This document shows, in pieces, positions 9,186-17,958 of a DNA stretch of 64,000 nt. This DNA is from Alphaproteobacteria bacterium 65-37 (GTDB taxonomy: Bacteria; Pseudomonadota; Alphaproteobacteria; Reyranellales; Reyranellaceae). Positions within the stretch are counted from its first letter, which is position 1, and every line of letters starts with the position of its first letter. The notes under the pieces were generated by a model, which was not told the DNA's origin, ran no database searches, and saw only the letters and a program-made list of their open reading frames with translations. The stretch is taken from contig MKRV01000258.1 of NCBI GenBank assembly GCA_001897995.1, positions 1 through 64,000 on the forward strand, read 5' to 3'. The position numbers and the translations under genes were made by a program.

Positions 9186-9845
9186 TTGAGCGACACACCC
9201 TTGGCGCCTCAGAATGAAGACCAGGCATTTAGTCAGAGTGAAAATCTCGACCTGCCTTTGGACGATGAGCGGTGGCTGGGCGTTCGGCTGAAGGCGCTTC
9301 GGCGCGAGCGCAAGCTCTCCCTGCACAATCTGGCCGAGCTGTCGGGGCTCTCCACCGGCATGCTGAGCCAGATCGAACGCGGCCTCTCCAGCCCGTCGTT
9401 GCGGTCGCTGCGCCTGCTCGGCGTGGCACTGCGCGTCCCTATCTCGTGGTTCTTCGCCCTGCCCGAGAACGACGAGACGCCGGAATCGCGCTACATCACG
9501 CGCCGCGGCCACCGCCGACTGTTGAAGCTCACGCCGACAGGCGTGATGAAGGAACTGCTCAGTCCCGTGTCGTCCGAACTCATGGAGATGTACGAGCTGC
9601 TGCTGCAGCCGGGCGGTTCGTCAGGCGACGACTTCTACAGTCATCAGGGAGAGAAAGCGGGAATCGTCGTCGCAGGCACGCTTCAGCTCTGGCTGGACGC
9701 CCAGCCGCACCTCCTGCGCGAAGGGGACAGCTTCCAGTTTCCCAGCATGCTGCCACACCGTTTCGACAATCCCGGGCGCGAGCCCACCCGCGTGATCTGG
9801 ATGACGTCGCCGCCGATGCCCAAGAAGGGCAACACGGCGAGCTGA
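9186..9845 (+). CDS. XRE-family regulator with C-terminal cupin (PuuR-like)
   Basis: DNA-binding regulator of 219 residues. Residues about 30-85 form a Cro/CI helix-turn-helix (RLKALRRERKLSLHNLAEL, then STGMLSQIERGLSSPSLRSL). The C-terminal part from about residue 135 is a small-molecule-binding cupin (GGSSGDDFYSHQGEKAGIVV, GDSFQFPSMLPHRFDNPG). This architecture is that of PuuR, the repressor of putrescine use. The start is TTG at 9186, chosen for the AGGAG nine bases upstream. It is divergent from an oxidase/hydantoinase/ABC operon and is very probably its local regulator, sensing an amine or amide effector. Confidence 0.93.
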   Translation: MSDTPLAPQNEDQAFSQSENLDLPLDDERWLGVRLKALRRERKLSLHNLAELSGLSTGMLSQIERGLSSPSLRSLRLLGVALRVPISWFFALPENDETPESRYITRRGHRRLLKLTPTGVMKELLSPVSSELMEMYELLLQPGGSSGDDFYSHQGEKAGIVVAGTLQLWLDAQPHLLREGDSFQFPSMLPHRFDNPGREPTRVIWMTSPPMPKKGNTAS

Positions 9846-9847
9846 AC

Positions 9848-10333
9848 TCAATCCCAGGCGTGGCGGTAGCGCGGCGCGCGCATCTCGGCCAGCGCCGCTT
9901 TGAGCTGTTCGCCCACGTGCAAGCGTTCGGCCGGCGCCAGGAAGCGGCCGATCACGGTGCGGTTGCCGCGCGAGCTCACGACCAGCCGCTCCTCAGTCGA
10001 CTCGATCTTCAGCCAGTAGGCGTCGAGGCGCTGCTCCTCGCGTTCGCCGTCGGGTGCGACGCGGGAGACGATCAGCTCGCGCTCGGTCAGCAGCAGGGTC
10101 TCGCTGCGGCGGGCGTCGAGGTAGCTACGCTTGAACAGCCACCACAGCAGCAGGATGTCGAGACCCATGAAGCCGAACACCGGCCAGGCCCCCAGCATCA
10201 TCATCGGCAGGCCGACCAGCAGATTGGCCGCGATGGCGCCGCGGATCAGCCAGCGGAAGGCCTCGGGCGAGAGGCTCCGGTGCGGCGTGAGTGAAGTGGC
10301 GAAATGAACCGCCGGAAGGGGCGTTTCAACCAT
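9848..10333 (-). CDS. DUF2244 family membrane protein
   Basis: Protein of 161 residues with two closely spaced membrane segments (residues about 29-68: LIRGAIAANLLVGLPMMMLG and VFGFMGLDILLLWWLF) and a C-terminal cytoplasmic domain with the DUF2244 pattern (LTERELIVSRVAPDGEREE, RLVVSSRGNRTVIGRFLAP). The family is common in Alphaproteobacteria, and no biochemical role is established. Its start codon is only 13 bases from that of nth on the other strand, so the two promoters must lie within or across each other's 5' ends. It converges with the regulator gene at 9845, leaving 2 bases. Confidence 0.88.
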   Translation of the reverse strand: MVETPLPAVHFATSLTPHRSLSPEAFRWLIRGAIAANLLVGLPMMMLGAWPVFGFMGLDILLLWWLFKRSYLDARRSETLLLTERELIVSRVAPDGEREEQRLDAYWLKIESTEERLVVSSRGNRTVIGRFLAPAERLHVGEQLKAALAEMRAPRYRHAWD

Positions 10334-10346
10334 GCTATGAGGCTAT

Positions 10347-10997
10347 ATGGCCCTGATGAAGCCCGCCGTCATCCCCGAGTTTTTCGCCCGCCTGCGGCAG
10401 GCGATCCCCGAGCCGGAAACCGAACTCGAATACGACAACGTCTACCAGCTCCTGGTCGCCGTCGTGCTGTCGGCCCAGGCCACCGACGCCGGCGTGAACC
10501 GAGCCACCAAGCCCTTGTTCGAGAAGATCAAAACCCCGGCCCAGATGGTGGCATTGGGCGAGAAAAAACTGATCGACTACATCAAGACGATCGGCCTCTT
10601 CCGCACCAAGGCCAAGAACGTGATCGCGCTCAGCCACCTCCTGATCGAGCGGCACGGCGGCGAGGTGCCGCACACCCACGCCGAGCTTCAGGATCTGCCG
10701 GGCGTGGGCCGCAAGACGGCGAACGTCGTCATGAACGTGGCCTATGGCGAGGCGACCATCGCCGTCGACACCCACATCTTCCGGGTCGGCAACCGCACCG
10801 GCCTGGCGCCGGGCAAGAATCCGTTGCAGGTCGAACTCAAGCTCCTGAAGCGCGTGCCTGAAGAGTTCCGGCTGCACGCCCATCACTGGCTGATCCTGCA
10901 CGGGCGCTACACCTGCAAGGCGCGCACGCCAATGTGCCCAACCTGCGTCGTGAACGACCTCTGCACCTTCAAGGGCAAGACGACGCTCGCGGCCTAG
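10347..10997 (+). CDS. nth: Endonuclease III
   Basis: Base-excision-repair DNA glycosylase/AP lyase for oxidised pyrimidines, 216 residues, about the normal length. The helix-hairpin-helix with the catalytic lysine is LPGVGRKTANVVMN, the catalytic aspartate is in VDTHIFRVGNR, and the C-terminal iron-sulfur loop has the exact C-x6-C-x2-C-x5-C spacing (CKARTPMCPTCVVNDLC). GAGG lies four bases before the ATG. Its stop overlaps the stop of the convergent gene within a shared CTAG. Confidence 0.97.
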   Translation: MALMKPAVIPEFFARLRQAIPEPETELEYDNVYQLLVAVVLSAQATDAGVNRATKPLFEKIKTPAQMVALGEKKLIDYIKTIGLFRTKAKNVIALSHLLIERHGGEVPHTHAELQDLPGVGRKTANVVMNVAYGEATIAVDTHIFRVGNRTGLAPGKNPLQVELKLLKRVPEEFRLHAHHWLILHGRYTCKARTPMCPTCVVNDLCTFKGKTTLAA

Positions 10998-11308
10998 GCA
11001 GCCGCGTCGATCCGGCCGCTCTCATTGTCGACGATCACCGCCGTCTCGAAATAGCGGATCTCGGGCAGCGCGCCGTAGCGCTCCGCGATATAGGCCTGCC
11101 ACTGCGGCGTGTAGACCGCCTCGGCATCGATCCGGCTCTTCCAGAGATAGACGCCGCCGCCGATCCGCGACTCCTCGTCGAACAGGTAGTACTTGCGGAC
11201 CAGGCCCTTCACGCCGCGGTACTTGGGCGCCGAGGCCTCGAAGAGTTCGGCGGCCTGCTTGGCGTCAATCCCGGCCGGCAGCTTGAAGTTCACGATGGCG
11301 GTGATCAT
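10994..11308 (-). CDS. Small ferredoxin-like (YdhR/monooxygenase-type) protein
   Basis: Protein of 104 residues resembling the dimeric alpha-beta barrel group that includes YdhR and putative mono-oxygenases: MITAIVNFKLPAGIDAKQAA at the N-terminus, then APKYRGVKGLVRKYYLFDEE and GGGVYLWKSRIDAEA. No cofactor motif is visible, so an enzymatic role is uncertain. The start at 11308 is supported by AAGGAGGA just upstream; a longer form from 11353 would overlap the MFS gene. It is probably the last gene of a Nudix-MFS-this-gene transcript. Confidence 0.85.
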   Translation of the reverse strand: MITAIVNFKLPAGIDAKQAAELFEASAPKYRGVKGLVRKYYLFDEESRIGGGVYLWKSRIDAEAVYTPQWQAYIAERYGALPEIRYFETAVIVDNESGRIDAAA

Positions 11309-11319
11309 GCGATCCTCCT

Positions 11320-12693
11320 TCAGGCTTTTGCACGCTCCTCGCGCACGCTCCAAAGCAGCAGGAAACCTATCATCAGAAAGGCCAGTACGCAGGCCATGCC
11401 GATCCGCGTCGAGCCGGAGGCGGCGGTCACGATGCCGATGGCCAGGGGGGCCATCCAGGCCGTCGCGCGGCCGGACAGCGCGAAGAGGCCATAGAACTCG
11501 CCGGTCATGCCTTCGGGCGCCAACCGACCGATCATGGTCCGGCTGGCGGCCTGCATCGGCCCCATGCAGAAACCCAGCAGCAGGGCGAAGCCCATCAGCG
11601 TCTTTTCCTGCAACGAGCCGAACAGGCCGCGCGTCGGGCTGAGCGGCTCGGCCGGGATCACGTAGAAGACGCGCGTTTCCGTGACGCCGACGATGCCCAG
11701 GGTGGCGATGATCACGCCGGCAATCGCCAGCTGGACCGTGCGCTTGCTGCCGATCAGGTCGTCGAGCCGGCCGCCGAGAAAGGCTCCGGGGATGGCGAAC
11801 ACCGTCAGGATGATGCCGAAGATGCCGAGCGTCACGGTGCTCCAGCCGAAGGTCGCGGCAGCATAGACGCCGCCGAAGGCGATGATAGCGGCGAGCCCGT
11901 CATTGTAGAGCATGAAGGCAATCAGATAGGTGAGCGCGTTGCGGAAATGCCGAAGCTTGCGCACCGTCGACACCAGCGACGCGCCGCCCTGTCGGGCGGC
12001 GACCCACAGCGATTGGCGCCGTGCACCGGCCGAATCGGGCGTGAACAGGAACATCGGCAGCACGAAGATCGCAAGCCACAACGCCGAGGCCGGACCGACC
12101 AGCCGTTCGAGCTCGTGGGTCTCGGGATCCAGTCCGAACAACGGCCGATCGCCGGCCGCGAGCCCGAATAGCGACGGCATCGACACCGCCAGGACGGCAA
12201 ACAGCGAGATCAGACCGCCGCAATAGCCGAGGCCCCAGCCGAAGCCGCTCAGCCATCCGATGCGCTCGGGCCGCACGATGCCGGGGAGTTGCGCGTTGTT
12301 GAACACGATCGACATCTCGGCACCGACCGTGGCCGCGATCACCGCCCAGCTGATCGGCAGGATGAGGTCGGGTCGGCCGGGATAGGCCCACCAAAGGCCT
12401 GCACAGCCCACCGCCAGAAGAAGCTGAAAGGCGAAGATGTAGGGTTTGCGGCGACCGCCGGCATCGGCCATGGCGCCGAGGAACGGACTCATCAGCGCGA
12501 TCAGGATGCCCGACGTCGACTGCGTGAAGGCCCAGGCCGACTGGCCCTTCACCGGATCGCCCACCAGCACGTTGGCGAAGTAGGGCGCGAAGATGAAGGT
12601 GGTGATGATGGTGAAAAAGGGCTGGTTGGCCCAGTCGAACAGGGCCCAGCTGAACTGGCCGAGCTTCGACGCTTCCTTGTGAGGCGTGGTCAT
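11320..12693 (-). CDS. MFS transporter of the UMF1/Atg22-like type
   Basis: Integral membrane carrier of 457 residues with about twelve hydrophobic segments and the opening LGQFSWALFDWANQPFFTII, which is characteristic of the UMF1 (Atg22-like) branch of the major facilitator superfamily. An MFS loop is visible as FLGAMADAGGRRKPYIF, and a second as FLGGRLDDLIGSKRTVQL. The substrate is unknown; in fungi Atg22 relatives export amino acids from the vacuole, but this cannot be transferred here. The start overlaps the stop of the Nudix gene as ATGA, so they are co-translated. Confidence 0.92.
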   Translation of the reverse strand: MTTPHKEASKLGQFSWALFDWANQPFFTIITTFIFAPYFANVLVGDPVKGQSAWAFTQSTSGILIALMSPFLGAMADAGGRRKPYIFAFQLLLAVGCAGLWWAYPGRPDLILPISWAVIAATVGAEMSIVFNNAQLPGIVRPERIGWLSGFGWGLGYCGGLISLFAVLAVSMPSLFGLAAGDRPLFGLDPETHELERLVGPASALWLAIFVLPMFLFTPDSAGARRQSLWVAARQGGASLVSTVRKLRHFRNALTYLIAFMLYNDGLAAIIAFGGVYAAATFGWSTVTLGIFGIILTVFAIPGAFLGGRLDDLIGSKRTVQLAIAGVIIATLGIVGVTETRVFYVIPAEPLSPTRGLFGSLQEKTLMGFALLLGFCMGPMQAASRTMIGRLAPEGMTGEFYGLFALSGRATAWMAPLAIGIVTAASGSTRIGMACVLAFLMIGFLLLWSVREERAKA

Positions 12694-13142
12694 CTCCCGC
12701 CAGTATGCCTCAGAACGCGCCGCGGAAGCTGCCAGATCGCGTCACGGTTGGTCGGCGAGAAGGTTTTCTCCATGGCGTCCTGCCAGGGCAGCCAGACCTG
12801 ACCGGTATGTTCCTCGGGATCGAGGGTCACAGCGACCCCGTCCGGCACCGTGAAGCCATAGACATGCTCGACATTGTGGGTGACGCCGGGCGCATAGCGG
12901 CTTTGCCATTGCGCCCAGATCTCGTAGCGGTTGGTGAGCCGCCAGTCGGTCAGGGTGCCGGCCGACAGGCCGGTTTCCTCCCAGAGCTCACGGCGGGCGG
13001 TGGCGGCAAGGTCGAGGTCGCCTGGCTCGCGCGACCCGGTTACCGACTGCCAAAGGCCCTGCCGGGCCCGTTCCAGCAGCAGCACGTCCAATTGCGGCGT
13101 ATGGACCACGACCAGCACCGATTCGGGAATTTTGAACGCCAT
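12690..13142 (-). CDS. nudB: Nudix hydrolase, dihydroneopterin triphosphate diphosphatase-like
   Basis: Predicted cytosolic pyrophosphohydrolase of 150 residues that would remove pyrophosphate from dihydroneopterin triphosphate in folate synthesis. The N-terminus (KIPESVLVVVHT) and the tail (SPTNRDAIWQL) resemble NudB. The Nudix box is atypical: the helix part RELWEETGL (residues 51-59) is intact, but the loop GSREPGD (36-42) has Asp where Glu is usual, and the spacing to Arg-Glu is one residue longer than in E. coli NudB. It is divergent from dapD and translationally coupled to the MFS gene. Confidence 0.85.
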   Translation of the reverse strand: MAFKIPESVLVVVHTPQLDVLLLERARQGLWQSVTGSREPGDLDLAATARRELWEETGLSAGTLTDWRLTNRYEIWAQWQSRYAPGVTHNVEHVYGFTVPDGVAVTLDPEEHTGQVWLPWQDAMEKTFSPTNRDAIWQLPRRVLRHTGGR

Positions 13143-13163
13143 GCGCGGAGCTTAGCCGGATCA

Positions 13164-13191
13164 TTGACTCCCCGCCCCCCGCCGCTATGGT
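13164..13191 (+). promoter_or_regulatory. Predicted dapD promoter
   Basis: TTGACT (13164-13169) and TATGGT (13186-13191) are separated by 16 bases and point at dapD. Transcription would begin near 13198 and give a leader of about 20 bases that contains a T7 tract and GAGGG before the ATG at 13219. The inference rests on similarity to the sigma-70 consensus. Confidence 0.5.
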
Positions 13192-13218
13192 CCGGCGGCT
13201 TTTTTTCGAGGGATTTCG

Positions 13219-14058
<840 letters not shown>

Positions 14059-14085
14059 GCGCGGCCCTTCGAGGAGAACGCCGTC

Positions 14086-14880
14086 CTGGGCGCGCGGTCC
14101 GGAATCCCTTTCGATGTCCCGCGCGCCTGGCAGGCTGACCTGGCGGACTATGCCTGGACGGCACAGGAAATCGGCTGCTCGGCGGCCGCGGTCTTTCGAC
14201 TGGATGCGCGCGGGCGCCCGCCCCTGTTCGTCAAGATCGAGCCGGCCGGCGCGCTGGAGGAACTCCCCAGCGAGGCGCTAAGGCTGCGATGGCTCGCAAG
14301 CCAGGGTGTCGCGTGCCCGACGATCCAGCGTGAAGCCATCGACTCGGGACAGAACTGGCTGCTGATCTCCGCCCTTGCCGGTCACGACCTCGCCTCGTCA
14401 CCGAAGCTGGGAGCCGACCAGATCGTCGAGATCACCGCCCGCGCGCTGCGTCGTCTGCACGAGCTCGACATCGTTTCCTGCCCCTTCGATCACGGGATCG
14501 ATCGCCGGCTGGAGGACGCCCGCGCCCGCGTCGAGGCCGGCGCGGTCGATGAATCGGACTTCGATGCCGAGCGCGAGGGCCAGACGGCGCGCGATCTTTT
14601 CGAGGAACTCCTGGCCCGCCGGCCTCGCGGCGAAGACCTGGTGGTCACTCACGGTGACGCCTGCCTGCCCAACCTGATCGCCGACCAGGGCCGGTTCTCC
14701 GGCTTCATCGATTGCAGCCGATTGGGCGTCGCCGACCGGCATCAGGATCTGTCCCTCGCCGCGCGCAGCATCCGCAGCAACCTCGGCGACCCGTGGGGCG
14801 AGACATTTCTCCGGCTCTATGGCGGCCCCGTCGATCCGGAGCGACTGGCCTTCTATCAATTGCTCGACGAGTTCTTCTGA
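14086..14880 (+). CDS. APH(3')-like phosphotransferase, no canonical start codon
   Basis: Member of the aminoglycoside 3'-phosphotransferase/choline-kinase fold family. The catalytic loop VTHGDACLPNL (Brenner motif), the metal site FIDCSRLGVADRHQDLSLA and the C-terminal LYGGPVDPERLAFYQLLDEF are clear, as is the N-terminal VFRLDARGRPPLFVKIEP, where the Lys would bind ATP. No ATG, GTG or TTG occurs in frame between the dapD stop and the catalytic loop at 14641. CTG at 14086, nine bases after GAGGAG, gives 264 residues, exactly the usual APH(3') length, so I propose it as the start. The frame is otherwise intact. Chromosomal relatives often do not confer resistance, so the substrate is unknown. 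Confidence 0.82.
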   Translation: MGARSGIPFDVPRAWQADLADYAWTAQEIGCSAAAVFRLDARGRPPLFVKIEPAGALEELPSEALRLRWLASQGVACPTIQREAIDSGQNWLLISALAGHDLASSPKLGADQIVEITARALRRLHELDIVSCPFDHGIDRRLEDARARVEAGAVDESDFDAEREGQTARDLFEELLARRPRGEDLVVTHGDACLPNLIADQGRFSGFIDCSRLGVADRHQDLSLAARSIRSNLGDPWGETFLRLYGGPVDPERLAFYQLLDEFF

Positions 14881-14901
14881 AAATCCGGTCCGCCGCGACT
14901 G

Positions 14902-15369
14902 TCAGCCGGCGTGGCGCTTCCACTCCGGCTGCTGCTTCAGGTGCGCGCCCTCCTTGGCCAGGATCTTGGAGGTGCGTTCGGGTGGAAAGCCCAGTTCGAC
15001 GAAAGCCGGCCCGACATTGGCGACCTCGCGGTACTCGGCGATCTTGCCGTCGCGCAGCGCCATCATCGACACGCCCTCGAAGCCGACACGCCGGCCCTGC
15101 GCTTCGGGCAGCTTCGAGACGTAGCTGAAGGTGTAATAGGCATAGAGCCGCTGGCCATCGCTGACCGGCCGGTGCATCTCCCAGCGGAACTCATGGGCGG
15201 TGCGATAGAACCAGTCGTCGATCAGTTCGGCGATCTTCTGGTGGCCGGCAAAGGCGCCGTAGAACACGTCGTGATAGACGCCGTCCTCGGTGAACAGACT
15301 GGCAAAGCCCTTGCCGTCGCGCCGCTCCACGGCCGAACAGAACGCCTTCAGCAACGCTGACGTTTCCAT
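14902..15369 (-). CDS. SnoaL/NTF2-like protein
   Basis: Protein of 155 residues with the cone-shaped NTF2-like fold pattern: ALLKAFCSAVERRDGKGFAS, LFTEDGVYHDVFYGAFAGHQ, a Trp-rich central strand and FEGVSMMALRDGKIAEYREV. This is the polyketide-cyclase/ketosteroid-isomerase-like superfamily, in which catalytic residues vary, so no reaction can be given. It is convergent with the APH-like gene and divergent from lemA, with its own GGAGGGTCATCA upstream. Confidence 0.85.
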   Translation of the reverse strand: METSALLKAFCSAVERRDGKGFASLFTEDGVYHDVFYGAFAGHQKIAELIDDWFYRTAHEFRWEMHRPVSDGQRLYAYYTFSYVSKLPEAQGRRVGFEGVSMMALRDGKIAEYREVANVGPAFVELGFPPERTSKILAKEGAHLKQQPEWKRHAG

Positions 15370-15485
15370 TGATGACCCTCCCGTCGAGCCGCAATCATGA
15401 CTAAACTGTCGCGTGCGGCCAAGACCGCCCAGGAAATCCCGACAGGAAATCCGGGCAAGGGCATTTCGGTCAGGGAGATATCGGC

Positions 15486-16040
15486 ATGAGCTTCTGGATC
15501 GTCATCGGTATTCTCGTCGCGATCGGCGCATGGCTGATCGGGGTCTATAACGGCCTGGTCGGCAGCCGGAACCAGGGGCAGACTGCCTGGAGCCAGATCG
15601 ATGTGCAGCTCAAGCGCCGACACGATCTCATTCCCAATCTCGTGCAGGTCGTGAAGGACGCCATGGGGTATGAGCAGGAAACGCTCATCAAGGTGATCCA
15701 GGCGCGCAACGCTGCGGTCGCGGCAAGCGGCAATCCGGCCCAGGCCGGCCCCGCCGAAGCGGCGTTGACCGTGGCGACCCGCGGCCTGCTCGGCCTCGTC
15801 GAAAGCTACCCGCAGCTCAAGGCCAACGAGAACGTCAAGCAGCTTCAGGAAGAGCTGACGACGACGGAGAACAAGATCGCCTTCGCGCGTCAATTCTACA
15901 ACGACTCGGTCAACAACTATAACACGCGCCGTCAGAGCTTCCCGGCTGTGCTGGCGGCCGCGTCGCTGGGCTTCGGACCGATGGATCTCTTCACCATGCC
16001 CGAGACCGAAAAGGAAGTGCCCAAGGTCGCACTACGCTGA
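15486..16040 (+). CDS. LemA family protein
   Basis: Membrane-anchored protein of 184 residues. One N-terminal membrane helix (FWIVIGILVAIGAWLIGVYN) is followed by a long helical periplasmic or cytosolic domain with the family signature LVGSRNQGQTAWSQIDVQLK, RRHDLIPNLVQVVK and FYNDSVNNYNTRRQSFP. The molecular function is unsettled. LemA genes often sit beside HtpX/M48 proteases or TPM-domain proteins, as here, where the downstream protease starts in a TGATG overlap. A joint role in membrane-protein quality control is plausible. Confidence 0.94.
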   Translation: MSFWIVIGILVAIGAWLIGVYNGLVGSRNQGQTAWSQIDVQLKRRHDLIPNLVQVVKDAMGYEQETLIKVIQARNAAVAASGNPAQAGPAEAALTVATRGLLGLVESYPQLKANENVKQLQEELTTTENKIAFARQFYNDSVNNYNTRRQSFPAVLAAASLGFGPMDLFTMPETEKEVPKVALR

Positions 16041-17047
16041 TGAGCGACCTCTCGTCGGTCCGCGACACGGTGGCCCACGGTCCTGCGGCAGCCACCACCA
16101 CCGACTTCGTCGCCGCCCAGCGGGTCAATCGGCGCAACACGGCCCTGTTGCTGATCGCCCTGACCGCGCTGGCGGCGCTGCTTGGCTACATGATCGGCTG
16201 GACGATCGAGGGCGAGGCGACCGACAGCGTGCCGCTATGGAGCAGGCTGGGCGTCGGGGCCGCCGGTGTGATGGCCGCGGCCAGTGTCGGATGGAGTCTG
16301 GTGTCGCTGGCGGTCGGCGACAAACTGGTGCTCGGCATGGCCAGTGCCAAGGAGATCGACAAGCAAGACGCGCCGCAGCTCTACAACGTGGTCGAGGAAA
16401 TCTCGATCGCCGCCGGCGTGCCGATGCCCAAGGTCATGATCCTGGAAACCGACGCGCTCAACGCCTTCGCGACCGGCCCGTCGGTGCGGCGCGGCACCAT
16501 CGTGGTGACCCGCGGCCTGCTGAATACCCTCAATCGTGACGAGCTGCAGGGCGTGGTCGCCCACGAGATGTCCCATATCGCCAATCTCGACACCCGCTAC
16601 ATGGTGATCGTGGGCGTCACGGTCGGCCTGATCGCCCTGGTCTGCGACATGCTGCTGCGCACGCTGAACTGGGGCGGCTCGGCAGACAATCGCTCGTCGA
16701 GCGGCAAGAAGAAGAGCTCGGGCGGCGGTATCCTGATTATTCTGCTGCTGGTGATCGCCATCCTGGCGCCGCTCGCCGCCAAGGCCGTACAGTTCGCCGT
16801 CTCGCGGCAGCGCGAGTATCTCGCCGATGCGACCTCGGTCCAGTTCACGCGCAACCCCAACGGGCTGATCTCGGCGCTGCAGAAGCTGGCCGAGAAGGCG
16901 GCGCCCTTTCCCGGAGTGAGCCATGCCACGCAGCACCTCTTCATCGTCAATCCGGTGCAGCGCTTCACCAAGGACACGCCGGCCCTCCTGGCGACCCATC
17001 CCGACATCCAGGATCGCATCGCTCGCCTGCGCAATCTGGGCGCTTAG
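16040..17047 (+). CDS. M48 family zinc metalloprotease, HtpX-like
   Basis: Membrane protease of 335 residues. The zinc site is HEMSH (His175, Glu176, His179), with the third ligand in REYLADATSVQ. Two N-terminal helices (about 33-56 and 70-92) and a helix before the third ligand (GGGILIILLLVIAILAPLAA) match the HtpX layout. A Ser/Lys-rich loop (residues about 214-227) precedes that last helix. It is translated in a one-base overlap with lemA. Its 3' end appears to overlap the 5' end of the next gene by more than 100 bases. Confidence 0.94.
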   Translation: MSDLSSVRDTVAHGPAAATTTDFVAAQRVNRRNTALLLIALTALAALLGYMIGWTIEGEATDSVPLWSRLGVGAAGVMAAASVGWSLVSLAVGDKLVLGMASAKEIDKQDAPQLYNVVEEISIAAGVPMPKVMILETDALNAFATGPSVRRGTIVVTRGLLNTLNRDELQGVVAHEMSHIANLDTRYMVIVGVTVGLIALVCDMLLRTLNWGGSADNRSSSGKKKSSGGGILIILLLVIAILAPLAAKAVQFAVSRQREYLADATSVQFTRNPNGLISALQKLAEKAAPFPGVSHATQHLFIVNPVQRFTKDTPALLATHPDIQDRIARLRNLGA

Positions 17048-17954
17048 CGCGAGCCTCGCCGCCGCCTTCGACTTGCAGGGCCATCGCGGTGCGCGCGGCC
17101 TGGCGCCGGAGAACACGCTGGCCGGCTTCAAGGTGGCGCTCGATCTCGGCGTCACCACCTTGGAAACCGATCTCGCCATCACCAGGGCCGACGAGGTGAT
17201 GATCAGCCACGATCCGGCGCTGAACCCCGATATCACACGCGGCCCCGACGGACAGTGGCTGGCCGCGCCCGGTCCGGCGATCCGCACGCTCACCGCCGAC
17301 GAGCTCAGGCGCTACGACATCGGCCGCATCAACCCCGCCAGCAAGTACGCTCAGCAGTTTCCCGAGCAGAAGCCTGCCGACGGGCAGCGCTTCCCGACCC
17401 TGGCCGAGCTCTTCGCGATGGCGGGCCCTACGACGCGCTTCAACATCGAGATCAAGACCGATCCCGGCAAACCCGACCTCACGCCCGACCCGGCGCGCTT
17501 CGCCCGTCTCACGGTCGAGGCGATCGCCAAGGCCGGAGCCGCCGGGCGCAGCACCGTGCAGTCCTTCGACTGGCGCGGCCTCCTCGAGGTGAAGAAGCTC
17601 GCCCCCGAGATCGCCACCGGCTGCCTCACGATCGAAAGCCCCAACTTTGACACCGTGCGCCGCAATGCCGGTCCATCGCCCTGGCTGGCGGGCCTGGACC
17701 TCACTCAGCACGGTGGTTCGGTACCGCGCCTGGCCAAGGCCGCCGGCTGCGCCGTCTGGTCGCCGTTCTGGCGTAACGTCTCGGCAGATAACGTAAAAGA
17801 GGCCCAGACGCTGGGTCTCAAGGTGGTGCCCTGGACAGTAAATGTCCCGGCCGAGATGACCCGCCTGATCGACCTCGGAGTCGACGGCCTGATCACCGAC
17901 TACCCCGACCGCGCCCTGCCGGTTCTTGCGGTCAAAGGGCTGAAATCTCGCTAG
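16923..17954 (+). CDS. Glycerophosphodiester phosphodiesterase, probably exported
   Basis: GDPD-family enzyme that hydrolyses glycerophosphodiesters to glycerol 3-phosphate and an alcohol. The family core is plain: QGHRGARGLAPENTLAGF, ETDLAITRADEVMISHDPAL and the C-terminal GLKVVPWTVNVPAEMTRLID with DGLITDYPD. The start is uncertain. From the ATG at 16923 the first 30 residues are Arg/Ser-rich and overlap the protease gene by 125 bases. They lead straight into a signal-like stretch (SLACAIWALSASLAAAFD). The next canonical start (TTG 17073) would remove that signal, so I keep the long form. A periplasmic location is inferred. Confidence 0.87.
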   Translation: MPRSTSSSSIRCSASPRTRRPSWRPIPTSRIASLACAIWALSASLAAAFDLQGHRGARGLAPENTLAGFKVALDLGVTTLETDLAITRADEVMISHDPALNPDITRGPDGQWLAAPGPAIRTLTADELRRYDIGRINPASKYAQQFPEQKPADGQRFPTLAELFAMAGPTTRFNIEIKTDPGKPDLTPDPARFARLTVEAIAKAGAAGRSTVQSFDWRGLLEVKKLAPEIATGCLTIESPNFDTVRRNAGPSPWLAGLDLTQHGGSVPRLAKAAGCAVWSPFWRNVSADNVKEAQTLGLKVVPWTVNVPAEMTRLIDLGVDGLITDYPDRALPVLAVKGLKSR

Positions 17955-17958
17955 GCGG

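Noticed and set aside
13179-13206. Hairpin followed by seven T just before dapD, resembling a terminator or lysine-responsive attenuator
   Set aside because: The stem (GCCGC/GCGGC, 9-base loop) overlaps the predicted -10 box TATGGT, so it would not be in the transcript. No plus-strand gene upstream needs a terminator here.
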